Positions 52,047 to 61,833 of a DNA stretch of 64,000 bases are shown here, piece after piece (positions within the stretch are counted from its first letter, which is position 1; the number at the start of each line of letters is the position of its first letter). The stretch is taken from the NCBI GenBank assembly GCA_947631925.1, contig CANRNE010000003.1:1-64000 (forward strand), written 5' to 3'. Source of the stretch: an uncultured Clostridia bacterium. GTDB taxonomy: Bacteria > Bacillota > Clostridia > Christensenellales > Borkfalkiaceae. The notes under the pieces are model-generated. The model worked only from the letters and a program-made list of their open reading frames with translations. It was not told the origin of the DNA and made no database searches. The position numbers and the translations under genes are program-made.

Positions 52047-53821
52047 GAAAGGAAGGCGAATTCGGCGAATTCATCCGCGTCCTCAAGGAGAAGTGCGACC
52101 TCGTCGAGATCATCGGCTCCTACATCAAGCTCGAGCGCCGCGGATATCAATACTGGGCATGCTGTCCCTTCCATCACGAAAAGACGCCGTCCTTTGCCGT
52201 CAATGCCGCCGACCGGTACTACCACTGCTTCGGATGCGGCGCCTCGGGGGACGTCATCGGCTTCGTGAAGGCGTACGAAAACGTCGATTTCAATCAGGCC
52301 GTCCAAATTCTCGCCGCCCGCGCGGGTCTCGAGGTTCCCGCCTATGACGACCGTGCCGCCGAGGAAGCGGCCATCAAAAAGCGCAAGCGGGACAGGCTCT
52401 CCGCCCTCATGCGGGACGCGGCGCGCTTCTATCTCAACAATCTCGGCTCGGACAGGGCCGCTCTGCACAACGAATATCTCGCAAAGCGGGGGATTAGCGG
52501 CTCCACGGTGCGGAAATTCGGGCTGGGCGCCTCCCTCGACTTCGTGGGACTGCCTGCCTATCTCCTTGCACAGGGCTACACGCCCGAGGAATGCACGGAC
52601 AGCGGCGCCTGTACGCGCACCGAAGAGGGGAAACTCATCGACGCCGAGGGCGGTCGGCTCATCATTCCCGTCATCAATGCGATGGACGAAGTCGTCGCAT
52701 TCGGGGGAAGGGTGCTAAAGCCCACCGACCACGCAAAGTATAAGAACACCCGTGAGACGATGCTCTTCGACAAGAGCAAAAATCTCTACAATATCAACCT
52801 CGTCAAGAAGGAAAAGCGGGCGGGCGGACTTCCCTACCTCATCATGGTGGAGGGATATATGGACGTCATCTCACTCTGGCAGGCGGGATTCCGCTGTGTC
52901 GTCGCGAGCATGGGCACCTCGCTCACCAAGGAGCAGGCGCGCCTCGCCAAGCGGTACAGCGAGCGGGTCTTTATCAGCTACGACGGGGATTTTGCGGGGC
53001 AGAAAGCCAATCTGCGCGGCCTCGACATCTTCCGCGACGAGGGGATTAAGGTGCGCGTCGTGCCCCTTCCCGAGGGGCTGGATCCCGACGACGTCGTCAA
53101 ACAGCAGGGCGCGGCGGGGTATCAGAGCTGTCTCGATGCCGCCATGCCGCTCATCGATTTCCGGCTGCTCTCCGTCAAGAGGAAATACGACCTCACGCGC
53201 ACGGACGACCGCCGCGAATTCGTCAAGGAGGCGCTTCCCATCCTCAAAGAGGCGGAGAGCGAGGCGGAGCGGGAGGAGCTCGTCTCCAAACTTGCCGCAG
53301 ATTCCGGCATCAGCAAGTCTGCGATTTTGCGCGACCTCGACAGCGCGCCTTCCCGTCCGCAGGAAGTCGTTCCCGCACGGGACAAGCCCCAAAGGGCGGC
53401 TTCGGACGGCGTCACGAAGGCGGCGCGCTTCGTCCTTGCGGCATGCCTTCTCTCCAAGCCGTACGCAACAGATTGCAATCTCGCCGCATATGATTTTTCC
53501 GATGAGGCGCACAAGACGATTGCGGCGTTTATCACGGAGGGGAGAAGGAGCGGCTCTCTTCGCCCGAGCGGGCTGTTTGACGTCATGCCGACGGAAGGGG
53601 AGCTCTCGGAGGTCCTCAACCTCGACTACGGGGACAATCTCGACGGGGAGGCCGCGGCGCGCTATTTTGCCGATTGTCTCGCCGTTCTCGAACGGGCGGG
53701 GATAGAGGCCAAGCGGGAGGACGCCTTGAAGCGGTACGCTTCGGCGTCGTCGGATGCGGAGCGGCGGGAACTTCTGCTTCTCGTCAACGAATGCAACAAG
53801 AAACTCAACAGGAAGAATTAA
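52043..53821 (+). CDS. dnaG: DNA primase
   Basis: 592 residues. Zinc-binding domain [11 protein letters not shown]...[12 protein letters not shown], core with [15 protein letters not shown] and [11 protein letters not shown], and a C-terminal helicase-binding domain (from about 430). Makes RNA primers at the fork. GGAGGGG precedes ATG 52043. Followed by rpoD after 13 bp with its own GGAGG. Confidence 0.97.
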   Translation: MRKEGEFGEFIRVLKEKCDLVEIIGSYIKLERRGYQYWACCPFHHEKTPSFAVNAADRYYHCFGCGASGDVIGFVKAYENVDFNQAVQILAARAGLEVPAYDDRAAEEAAIKKRKRDRLSALMRDAARFYLNNLGSDRAALHNEYLAKRGISGSTVRKFGLGASLDFVGLPAYLLAQGYTPEECTDSGACTRTEEGKLIDAEGGRLIIPVINAMDEVVAFGGRVLKPTDHAKYKNTRETMLFDKSKNLYNINLVKKEKRAGGLPYLIMVEGYMDVISLWQAGFRCVVASMGTSLTKEQARLAKRYSERVFISYDGDFAGQKANLRGLDIFRDEGIKVRVVPLPEGLDPDDVVKQQGAAGYQSCLDAAMPLIDFRLLSVKRKYDLTRTDDRREFVKEALPILKEAESEAEREELVSKLAADSGISKSAILRDLDSAPSRPQEVVPARDKPQRAASDGVTKAARFVLAACLLSKPYATDCNLAAYDFSDEAHKTIAAFITEGRRSGSLRPSGLFDVMPTEGELSEVLNLDYGDNLDGEAAARYFADCLAVLERAGIEAKREDALKRYASASSDAERRELLLLVNECNKKLNRKN

Positions 53822-53834
53822 ATCGGAGGAAAGC

Positions 53835-54890
53835 ATGGTCGTAACCGAACAAAAACTCAATGAGCTCATCGAGCAGATTGCTTCCGAATACAAGATGAAG
53901 GGGAGCGTCTCCACCAACGCCCTCTGCGACGCGCTGGAAAAATACGACCTCACGCCGCAGCAGATTGAACAGGTCTATAAAGCTCTGCCCGAGATGGGCG
54001 TGGCCATCTACGACGAGGACGAGCGCGACAAGGAGCTCTTCGAACAGGCGCTCTCGGACATCGGGCTCGACGACCCCGTCAAGATGTACCTCAAAGACAT
54101 CGGCAGGGTGCCCCTTCTCTCCACGGAGGAGGAGATAGAACTCGCCCGCAGAATGCAGGAGGGGGACGAGTCGGCGAAAATCAGGCTCTCCGAGGCCAAT
54201 CTCCGCCTCGTCGTCTCCATTGCCAAGCGCTATGTCGGCCGCGGCATGCTCTTTCTCGACCTCATTCAGGAGGGCAACCTCGGCCTCATGAAGGCGGTGG
54301 AGAAATTCGACTACCAGAAGGGATTCAAGTTCTCGACGTATGCGACTTGGTGGATTCGCCAGAGCATCACCCGCGCCATCGCCGATCAGGCGAGGACCAT
54401 CCGCATTCCCGTCCACATGGTGGAGACCATCAACAAGCTCACCCGCATCTCCCGCATGCTTTTGCAGGAAAACGGCAGAGAACCCACGCCGGAGGAAATT
54501 GCCGAGGCGATGGGAATTGACGTCGCCCGCGTCATGGAGATTCAGAAGATAGCGCAGGACCCCGTCTCCCTCGAGACGCCCATCGGCGAGGAGGAGGACT
54601 CCCACCTCGGCGACTTCATCGAGGACGACAAGACGCAGACCCCGGGGGACAGCGTCACCTCCATCATGCTCAAAGAACAGCTCCTCGGCGTGCTCGACAC
54701 CCTCACCCCCCGCGAGGAGAAGGTGCTCCGCCTGCGCTACGGCATTGACGACGGCAAGCCCCGCACCCTCGAAGAGGTCGGGAAAGAATTCAACGTCACG
54801 CGTGAACGCATTCGCCAAATCGAGGCAAAGGCGCTCCGCAAACTGCGCCATCCCTCGCGGAGCAAGCGCCTTCGCGATTTCCTCAACTGA
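53835..54890 (+). CDS. rpoD: Primary sigma factor RpoD (SigA)
   Basis: 351 residues. Region 1.1-like start ([23 protein letters not shown]-type), region 1.2 ([17 protein letters not shown]), region 2 ([43 protein letters not shown]), region 3, and region 4 ([33 protein letters not shown]). Recognises the TTGACA/TATAAT promoters seen in the window. Overlaps trmK by 1 bp. Confidence 0.98.
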   Translation: MVVTEQKLNELIEQIASEYKMKGSVSTNALCDALEKYDLTPQQIEQVYKALPEMGVAIYDEDERDKELFEQALSDIGLDDPVKMYLKDIGRVPLLSTEEEIELARRMQEGDESAKIRLSEANLRLVVSIAKRYVGRGMLFLDLIQEGNLGLMKAVEKFDYQKGFKFSTYATWWIRQSITRAIADQARTIRIPVHMVETINKLTRISRMLLQENGREPTPEEIAEAMGIDVARVMEIQKIAQDPVSLETPIGEEEDSHLGDFIEDDKTQTPGDSVTSIMLKEQLLGVLDTLTPREEKVLRLRYGIDDGKPRTLEEVGKEFNVTRERIRQIEAKALRKLRHPSRSKRLRDFLN

Positions 54891-55561
54891 TGACGGAGCG
54901 AATCGCAAGCATTGTCGCCATGCTCCCCGCCTGCCGCGTGTTTGCGGACATCGGCTGTGACCACGGCTACATGACGCAGTACATGTTGCGCCACGGGCTG
55001 TGCGAGCGGGCGTATCTCTCGGATATCAGCGCAAAAAGTTTGGAAAAGGCAAAAAAACTTCTCGCAGAGGAGATTGCCGCGGGGCGCTGTATTCCCATCG
55101 TCGCAGACGGCCTCGAGGGCCTGCCCGAGCCGTGCGACTTTGTCCTCATTGCGGGAATGGGGGGAGAGGAGATTGTCTCCATCCTCGAAAAATTTCCGCT
55201 CCCGCCGCATTTTTTGCTGCAACCGATGAAAAACAGCGAAAAAGTCCGCCGCTATCTCGTCTCCGCGGGCGCCCGCATCGAGCGGGATTTCACCTTCTCG
55301 GAGGCAAACCGCTACTATGACGCCATTCTCGGCGCCGCCATGGGGGGAAGCGACTATTCCGAACGAGAACTTAAATACGGGCGGGACAACCTCTCGGGCA
55401 AATCCGTGCCCTTTTTGATGCAGATGCGGGAAGAACTTGCCAAGACGCAGGCCCGTCTCGCCGAAAATCTCGGCCCGTCGAGCAGAGAGAAACTCGGGCG
55501 GCGCATGCGGGAATACGAGGAGATTATCCATGAAGTTGAAGGAATTATACGAAATGATTGA
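54890..55561 (+). CDS. trmK: tRNA (adenine22-N1)-methyltransferase TrmK
   Basis: 223 residues. SAM-binding FADIGCDHGYMTQYML, LSDISAKSLEKAKK, catalytic region IAGMGGEEIV and LQPMKNSEKVRRYL. The C-terminal coiled coil is typical (QMREELAKTQARL). It methylates A22 of tRNA (YqfN in Bacillus). TGATG overlap with rpoD; overlaps nif3 by 32 bp. Confidence 0.94.
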   Translation: MTERIASIVAMLPACRVFADIGCDHGYMTQYMLRHGLCERAYLSDISAKSLEKAKKLLAEEIAAGRCIPIVADGLEGLPEPCDFVLIAGMGGEEIVSILEKFPLPPHFLLQPMKNSEKVRRYLVSAGARIERDFTFSEANRYYDAILGAAMGGSDYSERELKYGRDNLSGKSVPFLMQMREELAKTQARLAENLGPSSREKLGRRMREYEEIIHEVEGIIRND

Positions 55562-56300
55562 CGGCTATGCGCCCTTTGCGCTCTCCAAGGAGTACATCGC
55601 GCGCGGCGCCTATGACAACAGCGGACTTCTGATTGACTGCGGCGGGGATATCCGCGGCGTGCTCTTCTCCCTCGACCTCTCGGCTCGCGCCGTGACGGAG
55701 GCAAAGAGGACGGGGTGCAATGCCATCGTCACCCATCATCCCGCCATCTGGTCGGCGCTCAAACGAATTACCTTCGATGAGACGCCCGACCTCGCCCTCC
55801 TCATTTCGGAGAAAATTTCCGTCATCTCCGCCCATCTCAATCTCGACGCGGCGGAGGGCGGCATCGATGACTGCCTCATGCGCGGCCTCGGCGGGAATGC
55901 CCCGCTTGCCGTCATGGAGGAGCTCGCGGGCGGCGGCTACGGAAGGGTGTATGAACGCGCCCCCGTCTCCCTCGAAGAATTTGTACAAGAGGCGGAGAAG
56001 ACCTTCTCCACAAAGCGCATCATATGTTATGGAACAAACCCCGTCAAACGGGTCGCAAGTTTTTGCGGCGGGGGATTTACCGAGAGCGCGCTCTCCTTTG
56101 CCCTTGAAAACGGGGCGGACACGCTCGTCTCGTCGGACGGAAAGCATCATCTCATCGCGGAAGCGGTGGAGCGCGGCCTCAACGTCGTCCTGCTCACCCA
56201 TTACGCATCGGAGGCGTACGGCTTTTCCAAGTTCTTCCGCAGGGTGCAAGAATCCGTCGATGTTCCCTGCACGCTCTTTGTCGACGAAAATCTTTTGTAA
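55530..56300 (+). CDS. Nif3-like GTP cyclohydrolase I type 2 family protein
   Basis: 256 residues. Metal-binding motifs NAIVTHHPAIW, SAHLNLDAAEGG, and SDGKHHLIAEAVERG with LTHYASE. The YqfO-type PII-like insert is missing, giving the short form. It always follows trmK in Bacillota; the biochemical role is unsettled. The N-terminal DNSGLLI stands for the usual N-V-G-L. Confidence 0.9.
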   Translation: MKLKELYEMIDGYAPFALSKEYIARGAYDNSGLLIDCGGDIRGVLFSLDLSARAVTEAKRTGCNAIVTHHPAIWSALKRITFDETPDLALLISEKISVISAHLNLDAAEGGIDDCLMRGLGGNAPLAVMEELAGGGYGRVYERAPVSLEEFVQEAEKTFSTKRIICYGTNPVKRVASFCGGGFTESALSFALENGADTLVSSDGKHHLIAEAVERGLNVVLLTHYASEAYGFSKFFRRVQESVDVPCTLFVDENLL

Positions 56301-56325
56301 AAAATCATCAAGGTGGTAATATAGA

Positions 56326-57027
56326 ATGCCCATTTCCAAGGAATTGCTCGAATATCAGAAAGTGGATGAACGGCTTCGCAGAATCGAACAGGAGATGGCT
56401 GCGAGCGAGGAACGCAAGAAGTATGTACAGGCAAAGAAGTTCATGGAGGCCGCGAGAGAACGTCTCGAGGCACAGGACAGGCATGCCGTAGAGCTCAAAG
56501 CGATGCGCGAGGAGCTCATCCGCCGTGTGGACGATACGACGAAGGCAATCGCGGAGTACAACGACCTCGACGAAATGCTCGAAGAGAGCGGCGGCGACCT
56601 CTCCTTCTACAAGAAGAACGCACAGGCGCTTGCGGAGCGCCTCCGCGCCATCAAAGCCGACCTCAACGCCCTCATCGCAGAGATTACCCGCGCGAGCGAG
56701 GAGTATGAAAAATTCAAGAAGCAGACCATCGCAATGCAGCGCCAGTACAAGGAATACAGCGAGAAATTCAAGGCGCTGCGCAATTCCCGTGCGGACGAAG
56801 TGCGCGAAATCAACGCGCAGCTCGCCGCCCTTGCGGAGAAAATCGACCCCGCCATCATCGAGCGCTATCAGTCCAAGCGCAAGGAGCGCATCTTCCCCGT
56901 CATCGTCCCGCTCAACAACTGGATGTGCATGTGCGGCATGGAACTTCCGCTGTTGCACCAGAGCGAACTGGCGGGCGGGAACATGATTGAATGCGAACAC
57001 TGCCACCGCATCATCTATAAGCCCTGA
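56326..57027 (+). CDS. CdsZ-type coiled-coil zinc-ribbon protein
   Basis: 233 residues. Residues 1-180 are a long antiparallel coiled coil (LEYQKVDERLRRIEQEMAAS; QYKEYSEKFKALRNSRAD); the C-terminus is a C4 zinc ribbon ending CEHCHRIIYKP. The first cysteine pair reads CMCGMELP, i.e. CxC, where the family normally has CxxCGM. GGTGG-type site precedes ATG 56326. The place after nif3 is conserved in Clostridia. Role is probably RNA- or ribosome-related. Confidence 0.85.
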   Translation: MPISKELLEYQKVDERLRRIEQEMAASEERKKYVQAKKFMEAARERLEAQDRHAVELKAMREELIRRVDDTTKAIAEYNDLDEMLEESGGDLSFYKKNAQALAERLRAIKADLNALIAEITRASEEYEKFKKQTIAMQRQYKEYSEKFKALRNSRADEVREINAQLAALAEKIDPAIIERYQSKRKERIFPVIVPLNNWMCMCGMELPLLHQSELAGGNMIECEHCHRIIYKP

Positions 57028-57059
57028 ACGGGGGCGCCGCGGGCTGCATACCATGAGAT

Positions 57060-58037
57060 ATGCAGTCTTTGCTTGCAACCGTTGATTTAGCTGCCATCCG
57101 TCGGAACGCAAAGCGCGTTCTGCGGCTTTCCAGTCGCCCGCTCATTGCCGTCGTCAAGGATGACGCCTACGGACACGGCGCAGTGGAAGTTTGCCACGCC
57201 CTTTTGGGGCTCGCCTCGGCATTTGCCGTCGCCACCGTCGAGGAGGGCGCAATGCTCAGAATCGGCGGGGTGGAACTCCCCATACTCGTGCTCACGCCGC
57301 CGCTCTCCCGCGAGGAAGCGGCGAAAATCTCCCTCTACCGCCTGACGGCCTCCGTCGGCTCCCTTCGGACGCTGAGGCTGTTTTCGGACGAATTCGAGGC
57401 GCATATCGCCGTCAATACAGGCATGAACCGCTACGGCGCCTCTCCGCGGGAGGCCGCAAACCTCGCCAAAGCCGTATGCAAGCGGGGCGGGAGGGTGACG
57501 GGCGTGTATTCCCATCTCTATGCTCCCGCCGACCTCGGCGCCCTGCAGGCGCAGACACGGATCTTTGCAATGGCCGCCGCGCAGGTGAAGGAAATTGCGC
57601 CGCATTGCCTTGCACATCTCGCCGCAACGGGGGGAATTCTGCAGGGGATTAAGTTTGACGCCGTGCGGGCGGGACTTGCCCTGTACGGCTACCTTCCCGA
57701 CGGAATGAAGGGACTCGACGTCCGACCCGCGATGAAAGTTTACGCCACGGTCGCGGATGCCCATAAAAGGGTGGGGGACGGAATGGGGTACGGATATGCG
57801 ACGGGGGAAGAATTCCACACCCTCCGCGTCGGCTACGGGGACGGATTCTTCCGCGTCGGCGGATTTGGAGAGGGGAACCTCTGCATGGACGCCTGCGTGG
57901 AAGGGGGAATTGCCCGCGTCGGCTCGCGCAGGCTTCTTCTTGCGGACGCCGCCGCCTATGCCGCCCGTCACGGCACGACGGTTTACGAAGTTCTTGTCAA
58001 TATTTCAAGGCGGGCGGAGATGCGCTATCTGCATTGA
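57060..58037 (+). CDS. alr: Alanine racemase
   Basis: 325 residues, shorter than the usual 360-390. PLP lysine in VVKDDAYGHGA (K33), GMNRYG, LAATGGIL, GYLPDG, catalytic tyrosine region GMGYGYATGEEF, RVGYGDGFFR and CMDACVEGG. Makes D-alanine for peptidoglycan. Segments between motifs are contracted rather than truncated at one end. No good ribosome site precedes ATG 57060. Reduced activity or another amino acid substrate cannot be excluded. Confidence 0.88.
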   Translation: MQSLLATVDLAAIRRNAKRVLRLSSRPLIAVVKDDAYGHGAVEVCHALLGLASAFAVATVEEGAMLRIGGVELPILVLTPPLSREEAAKISLYRLTASVGSLRTLRLFSDEFEAHIAVNTGMNRYGASPREAANLAKAVCKRGGRVTGVYSHLYAPADLGALQAQTRIFAMAAAQVKEIAPHCLAHLAATGGILQGIKFDAVRAGLALYGYLPDGMKGLDVRPAMKVYATVADAHKRVGDGMGYGYATGEEFHTLRVGYGDGFFRVGGFGEGNLCMDACVEGGIARVGSRRLLLADAAAYAARHGTTVYEVLVNISRRAEMRYLH

Positions 58038-58061
58038 CCCCGCACTGTTCGGAGTGATAGC

Positions 58062-58595
58062 ATGCGAATTATCGCAGGAAAATACCGCGGACGCGTCTTG
58101 AAGGCCTTCCGCGGCGAGGAGATTCGTCCGACGGCGGACAGGGTGAAGGAATCCCTCTTTCAGATTCTGTCCTCGCGGCTGCCTTCGTCCGACGTGCTCG
58201 ACCTGTTTGCGGGGAGCGGCGCGCTCGGCCTCGAAGCGCTCTCCCGCGGGGCGGAAAGAGTGGTCTTCAACGATGTCTCGCCCGAAAGTCTGTCCGTGCT
58301 CCGCGCCAATCTCTCCCTTCTGAAGGTGAAGGCGGAGATCATGGAGCGGGACTTTTCCGCATGCCTTATGAGCGTGGCAGGCAAATTCGATTTGATTTTT
58401 GCCGACCCGCCCTACCGCGCGGCATACACCGAGGAAATCCTCCGTCTGACGGCGATGCACAATCTTCTCAAAGAGGGGGGACTCGTCATCGTCGAGAGCG
58501 AACGGGAGGAAGTTCCCATAGACGGCTGGACGGTCTATGACGCCCGCAGCTACGGGAGAACGAAAATCACCATGTTTACAAGGAGCAACCTATGA
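58062..58595 (+). CDS. rsmD: 16S rRNA (guanine966-N2)-methyltransferase RsmD
   Basis: 177 residues. MRIIAGKYRGRVLKAF, RPTADRVKESLFQIL, SAM site DLFAGSGALGLEALSRGA, and catalytic DPPY (IFADPPYRAAY). Overlaps coaD by 4 bp, the usual pair. Confidence 0.96.
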   Translation: MRIIAGKYRGRVLKAFRGEEIRPTADRVKESLFQILSSRLPSSDVLDLFAGSGALGLEALSRGAERVVFNDVSPESLSVLRANLSLLKVKAEIMERDFSACLMSVAGKFDLIFADPPYRAAYTEEILRLTAMHNLLKEGGLVIVESEREEVPIDGWTVYDARSYGRTKITMFTRSNL

Positions 58596-59074
58596 AAAAG
58601 TGCGTCTTCGCGGGGACCTTCGACCCGTTCACCGTGGGACATGCCGACACCGTCGCAAAGTGTCTTGCGCTGTTTGACGAAGTTGTCGTCGCCGTCGCGG
58701 AAAACAAGAGCAAATCCTGCCTCTTTCCGCTCCCTCTGCGCAAGCGGATGGTGAGCGCCGTCTATCGGAATGAGCCGCGCGTCAAAGTGGTCGCATGGGA
58801 CGGCGTGATTGCCGATTTGCTCAAGGAAGAGGGGACGCCCTTCTACGTCCGCGGCCTGCGCAGTCCTGCAGATTATGAGTACGAGACGATGGATTTCTAC
58901 GCGAGCCGCGACCTCTCCAAGGACCTCATCGAGCTGTATTTCCCGACCGAACTCGACAAGATTCATATCAGTTCCACCTTGGTACGCAACTGCATTGCAT
59001 TCAAAAAGCCCTTCTCGGGCTACGTCCCCGCGGAAGTTTTTGCGATTTTGAAGGAGGAGGGAATATGTTCGTAA
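58592..59074 (+). CDS. coaD: Phosphopantetheine adenylyltransferase
   Basis: 160 residues. Nucleotidyl motif GTFDPFTVGHADTV, RGLRSPADYEYE and ISSTLVRNCIA. Fourth step of coenzyme A synthesis. Ten-base overlap with aroF; GGAGGAGGG within its end serves aroF. Confidence 0.96.
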   Translation: MKKCVFAGTFDPFTVGHADTVAKCLALFDEVVVAVAENKSKSCLFPLPLRKRMVSAVYRNEPRVKVVAWDGVIADLLKEEGTPFYVRGLRSPADYEYETMDFYASRDLSKDLIELYFPTELDKIHISSTLVRNCIAFKKPFSGYVPAEVFAILKEEGICS

Positions 59075-60087
59075 AAGAGGTAAAAATTCCAACCGCGGAA
59101 GAAATCGTTGCGGAGATTCCCTTTCCCGCCCGTCTCGCCGAAATCAAGGCAAGGCGGGACAAGCTGGCAATCGACGTCCTCACGGGGAAGAGCGATAAAT
59201 TTCTCGTCGTCATCGGGCCCTGCTCCGCCCATGAGGCCGCGCCCGTGCTCGAATATGTGGAGCGGCTGGGAAGATTGCAGGAGAAGGTGGAAGGCAAGCT
59301 CGTCCTCATTCCCCGCATCTATACGAACAAGCCGCGCACGAAGGGCGTGGGGTACAAGGGAATGTTCTCCCAGCCCAATCCCGAGGCGGGAGAGGACATC
59401 TGCCGCGGCATCCGCGCCATCCGCAAACTGCACATCGACGCCATCGACGCCTCCCACCTCTCCGCGGCGGACGAGATGCTCTATCCCGAAAATTTTGCCT
59501 ATCTCGAGGACGTGCTCACCTATGTCACGGTGGGGGCGCGCTCCTGCGAGAACCAGCTCCACCGCCTCGTCGCGAGCGGCGTGGGGCTCCCCGTCGGCAT
59601 CAAAAATCCGATGGGCGGCTCTCTTGCGGTGCTCCTCAATTCCGTCTATGCGGCACAGCAGTCGCAGGTCTTCAAATATCATGACTATCAGGTGCGCACG
59701 GACGGAAATCCCTATGCGCACTCCATTTTGCGCGGCATGGTGGATAACAACGGAAACGATATTCCAAACTACCACTATGAGACGGTCATGCAGCTTGCGG
59801 AGGGGTACGCGGCGCGCCATCTCGCCCATCCCGCCGTCGTCGTGGATGCCAACCACTCCAATTCCGGGAAGGCGTTCCGCCAACAGCCCCGAATCGTCGA
59901 CGAAGTGCTCGAAAACCGCATTTTGGACGCGGATTTCCGCAAAATTGTCAAGGGCGTGATGGTAGAGAGCTTCCTCGAGGAGGGCAGTCAAGTCCACGAT
60001 GAAATTTTCGGCAAGTCCATCACCGACCCCTGCTTGGGCTGGACAGACACCGAGCGGCTCATCTGCCGCATCGCGGAGAAGGTATGA
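59065..60087 (+). CDS. aroF: 3-deoxy-7-phosphoheptulonate synthase (type I)
   Basis: 340 residues. IGPCSAHEA, RIYTNKPRTKGVGYKG, ARSCENQLHR, GLPVGIKNPMGG and VVDANHSNSGK are the class I alpha DAHP synthase motifs. Condenses PEP and erythrose-4-phosphate at the head of the shikimate pathway. Coupled to pheA by 4-bp overlap. Confidence 0.96.
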   Translation: MFVKEVKIPTAEEIVAEIPFPARLAEIKARRDKLAIDVLTGKSDKFLVVIGPCSAHEAAPVLEYVERLGRLQEKVEGKLVLIPRIYTNKPRTKGVGYKGMFSQPNPEAGEDICRGIRAIRKLHIDAIDASHLSAADEMLYPENFAYLEDVLTYVTVGARSCENQLHRLVASGVGLPVGIKNPMGGSLAVLLNSVYAAQQSQVFKYHDYQVRTDGNPYAHSILRGMVDNNGNDIPNYHYETVMQLAEGYAARHLAHPAVVVDANHSNSGKAFRQQPRIVDEVLENRILDADFRKIVKGVMVESFLEEGSQVHDEIFGKSITDPCLGWTDTERLICRIAEKV

Positions 60088-60905
60088 GACGGCTCGCAAA
60101 AGTCGCCTGCCTCGGCCCGCGCGACAGCTTTTCGGAATGCGCCGCAAAGGCGCTCACGGAGGGGGAAATTCTCCTCTGTCGCAACTTTTCCGAGGCGGTC
60201 GCGGCGCTGGAGCGGGGAGATACCGACTACGTCGTTCTTCCCGTGGAGAACTCGCTGAGCGGCGGCGTAAGGCCCTGTCTCGAGCTCTTTCGCGCGCACG
60301 AACTGTTTGCGGTGGAGGAGTACATTCTCCCCGTCGATTTGCGCCTCGCAACGCGCATGGGGGTCAAGGTAGAGGAGATTTTTGAAATCTATTCGCACGA
60401 ACAGGCGCTCGCCCAGTGCGAGTTGACGCTCGCAAGGCGTTTCCCGCAGGCGAATTTGCATGCCACGTCCTCGACGGCGGAGGCGCTCTCCCGTCTCGAT
60501 GCGCATACGGCCGCCGTCGTCGGCGCCCACGTGCGGCGGGAGGGGGTAGTTCTCTCGGACGACCTTGCCGACGAAAAGAACAACTACACGCGCTTCTTCC
60601 TTGCGAAAAAGGGCGGAGAGCTGCCCGCGCACAGCGATAAAATTTTCTTCTGCGCCGTCATTCCCCATCGCCCCGGCTCCCTGCTCGGGCTTCTCGAGAT
60701 TTTTCGTGCGCGCGGCCTCAATTTGACGCGCATCGAATCCCTTCCCGTCAAGGGCTCCCCGGGGGAATACCGCTTCTTCATCGAGCTCACGGGGGACATT
60801 GCAGACGAGAAAGTCCGCAGCGCGTTGGCGGAAGTTGCTTCGCTCTGTCCGCTCTCCCGCCTGCTCGGCGCCTTCACTCAGAGCACGGCGAGCGAGACGA
60901 GATAG
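60084..60905 (+). CDS. pheA: Prephenate dehydratase
   Basis: 273 residues. Catalytic domain with VENSLSGGV, SHEQALAQCE and NNYTRFFL (TRF motif), plus an ACT regulatory domain (HRPGSLLGLLEIFRARGLNLTRIESLP). The ACT motif is ESLP rather than ESRP. Gives phenylpyruvate; feedback by phenylalanine is expected. The last 28 bp overlap the end of the opposite-strand ylbJ-like gene. Confidence 0.93.
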   Translation: MRRLAKVACLGPRDSFSECAAKALTEGEILLCRNFSEAVAALERGDTDYVVLPVENSLSGGVRPCLELFRAHELFAVEEYILPVDLRLATRMGVKVEEIFEIYSHEQALAQCELTLARRFPQANLHATSSTAEALSRLDAHTAAVVGAHVRREGVVLSDDLADEKNNYTRFFLAKKGGELPAHSDKIFFCAVIPHRPGSLLGLLEIFRARGLNLTRIESLPVKGSPGEYRFFIELTGDIADEKVRSALAEVASLCPLSRLLGAFTQSTASETR

Positions 60906-61807
60906 GCGAGCAGGGCGGCGACTGCCGCCTGCAAGAATTTTATCAGGATAAACTTCCCCGCGGGGACGATTTTTTCGAGGAAGGCAAGCTGTTGGACGAG
61001 CACGCACAGCCCGCCGAATGTCACGAAAAATGCGCATGCCGCAAGGGAGAGCGGCGAAAGATTTTTTGCCGCGAGCGCACAGCCGGAAGTCATTTCGAGC
61101 AGTCCGCGGATAATAGTCTCCCAATCCTTCGGGAGCGAAAACAGGGCACCCATGTCCGCGATCATCGTTCCGAAAGCGTAAAAAATGGCGATTGCACCGC
61201 CCACCGTGAGGACGGACAAAACCGAGCTCGTCAGCGCGTCCGAGAGGGAAACTTTCCGCGCGGGGAACAAGGCTTCCCGCCGTACGGATTTCGCCCTTCT
61301 TGCGAGCAGAAAGCCGACAAGCCACACGCCCGCAAGATGGCAAAGATAGAGGAGCCCTCCGAGGAAGGGACTTTGCAGCATTCCCGCGCCGATCGCACCT
61401 ACCAAAAAGGCGGGACCGGACGTCGTCGAGACGACGGCAACGCGGAGCGCCTCGTCTTCACTCAGAAGATTTGCACGCTTGAGGTCGGCGACTGTGCGCG
61501 CCCCCACGGGGTATCCCGAGAGCGCGGAGAGCAGGGCGACGCAGCCTCCCGCCCCCGAAATGCGGAAGAGCTTGTCCGCGGCGGGGGAAATTTTCGAGGA
61601 CAGTTTGGAGAACAAATCGAGCCCCGTAAAAATCGCCGTGAGGAACAAAAAGGGCAGGGTTGCGGGAAGGACGCTCACCGCCCAGAGGGAGATTCCCTCG
61701 CTCACGCTCTTTGCGTACCGTGCGGGAAAGAGGAGAAAGAGAAGGAGCGCTGCCGCGATGGCTGCAGTCAGGATATGGGACGCGCGCAATTTTTGTTTCA
61801 TCATCAA
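60878..61807 (-). CDS. ylbJ: YlbJ-family integral membrane protein
   Basis: 309 residues with seven or eight membrane segments (TAAIAAALLLFLLFPARY; LPATLPFLFLTAIF) and Gate-domain motifs SALSGYPVGARTVADL and VVSTTSGPAFLVGAIG. Bacillus YlbJ is a sporulation (SpoVV) protein moving dipicolinate between cells; the name fits the family but sporulation here is not shown. Convergent 28-bp overlap with pheA and a 26-bp divergent gap to the next gene. Confidence 0.83.
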   Translation of the reverse strand: MMMKQKLRASHILTAAIAAALLLFLLFPARYAKSVSEGISLWAVSVLPATLPFLFLTAIFTGLDLFSKLSSKISPAADKLFRISGAGGCVALLSALSGYPVGARTVADLKRANLLSEDEALRVAVVSTTSGPAFLVGAIGAGMLQSPFLGGLLYLCHLAGVWLVGFLLARRAKSVRREALFPARKVSLSDALTSSVLSVLTVGGAIAIFYAFGTMIADMGALFSLPKDWETIIRGLLEMTSGCALAAKNLSPLSLAACAFFVTFGGLCVLVQQLAFLEKIVPAGKFILIKFLQAAVAALLAYLVSLAVL

Positions 61808-61833
61808 GAAACTATGCGAAAAGGTTGGTGTTT

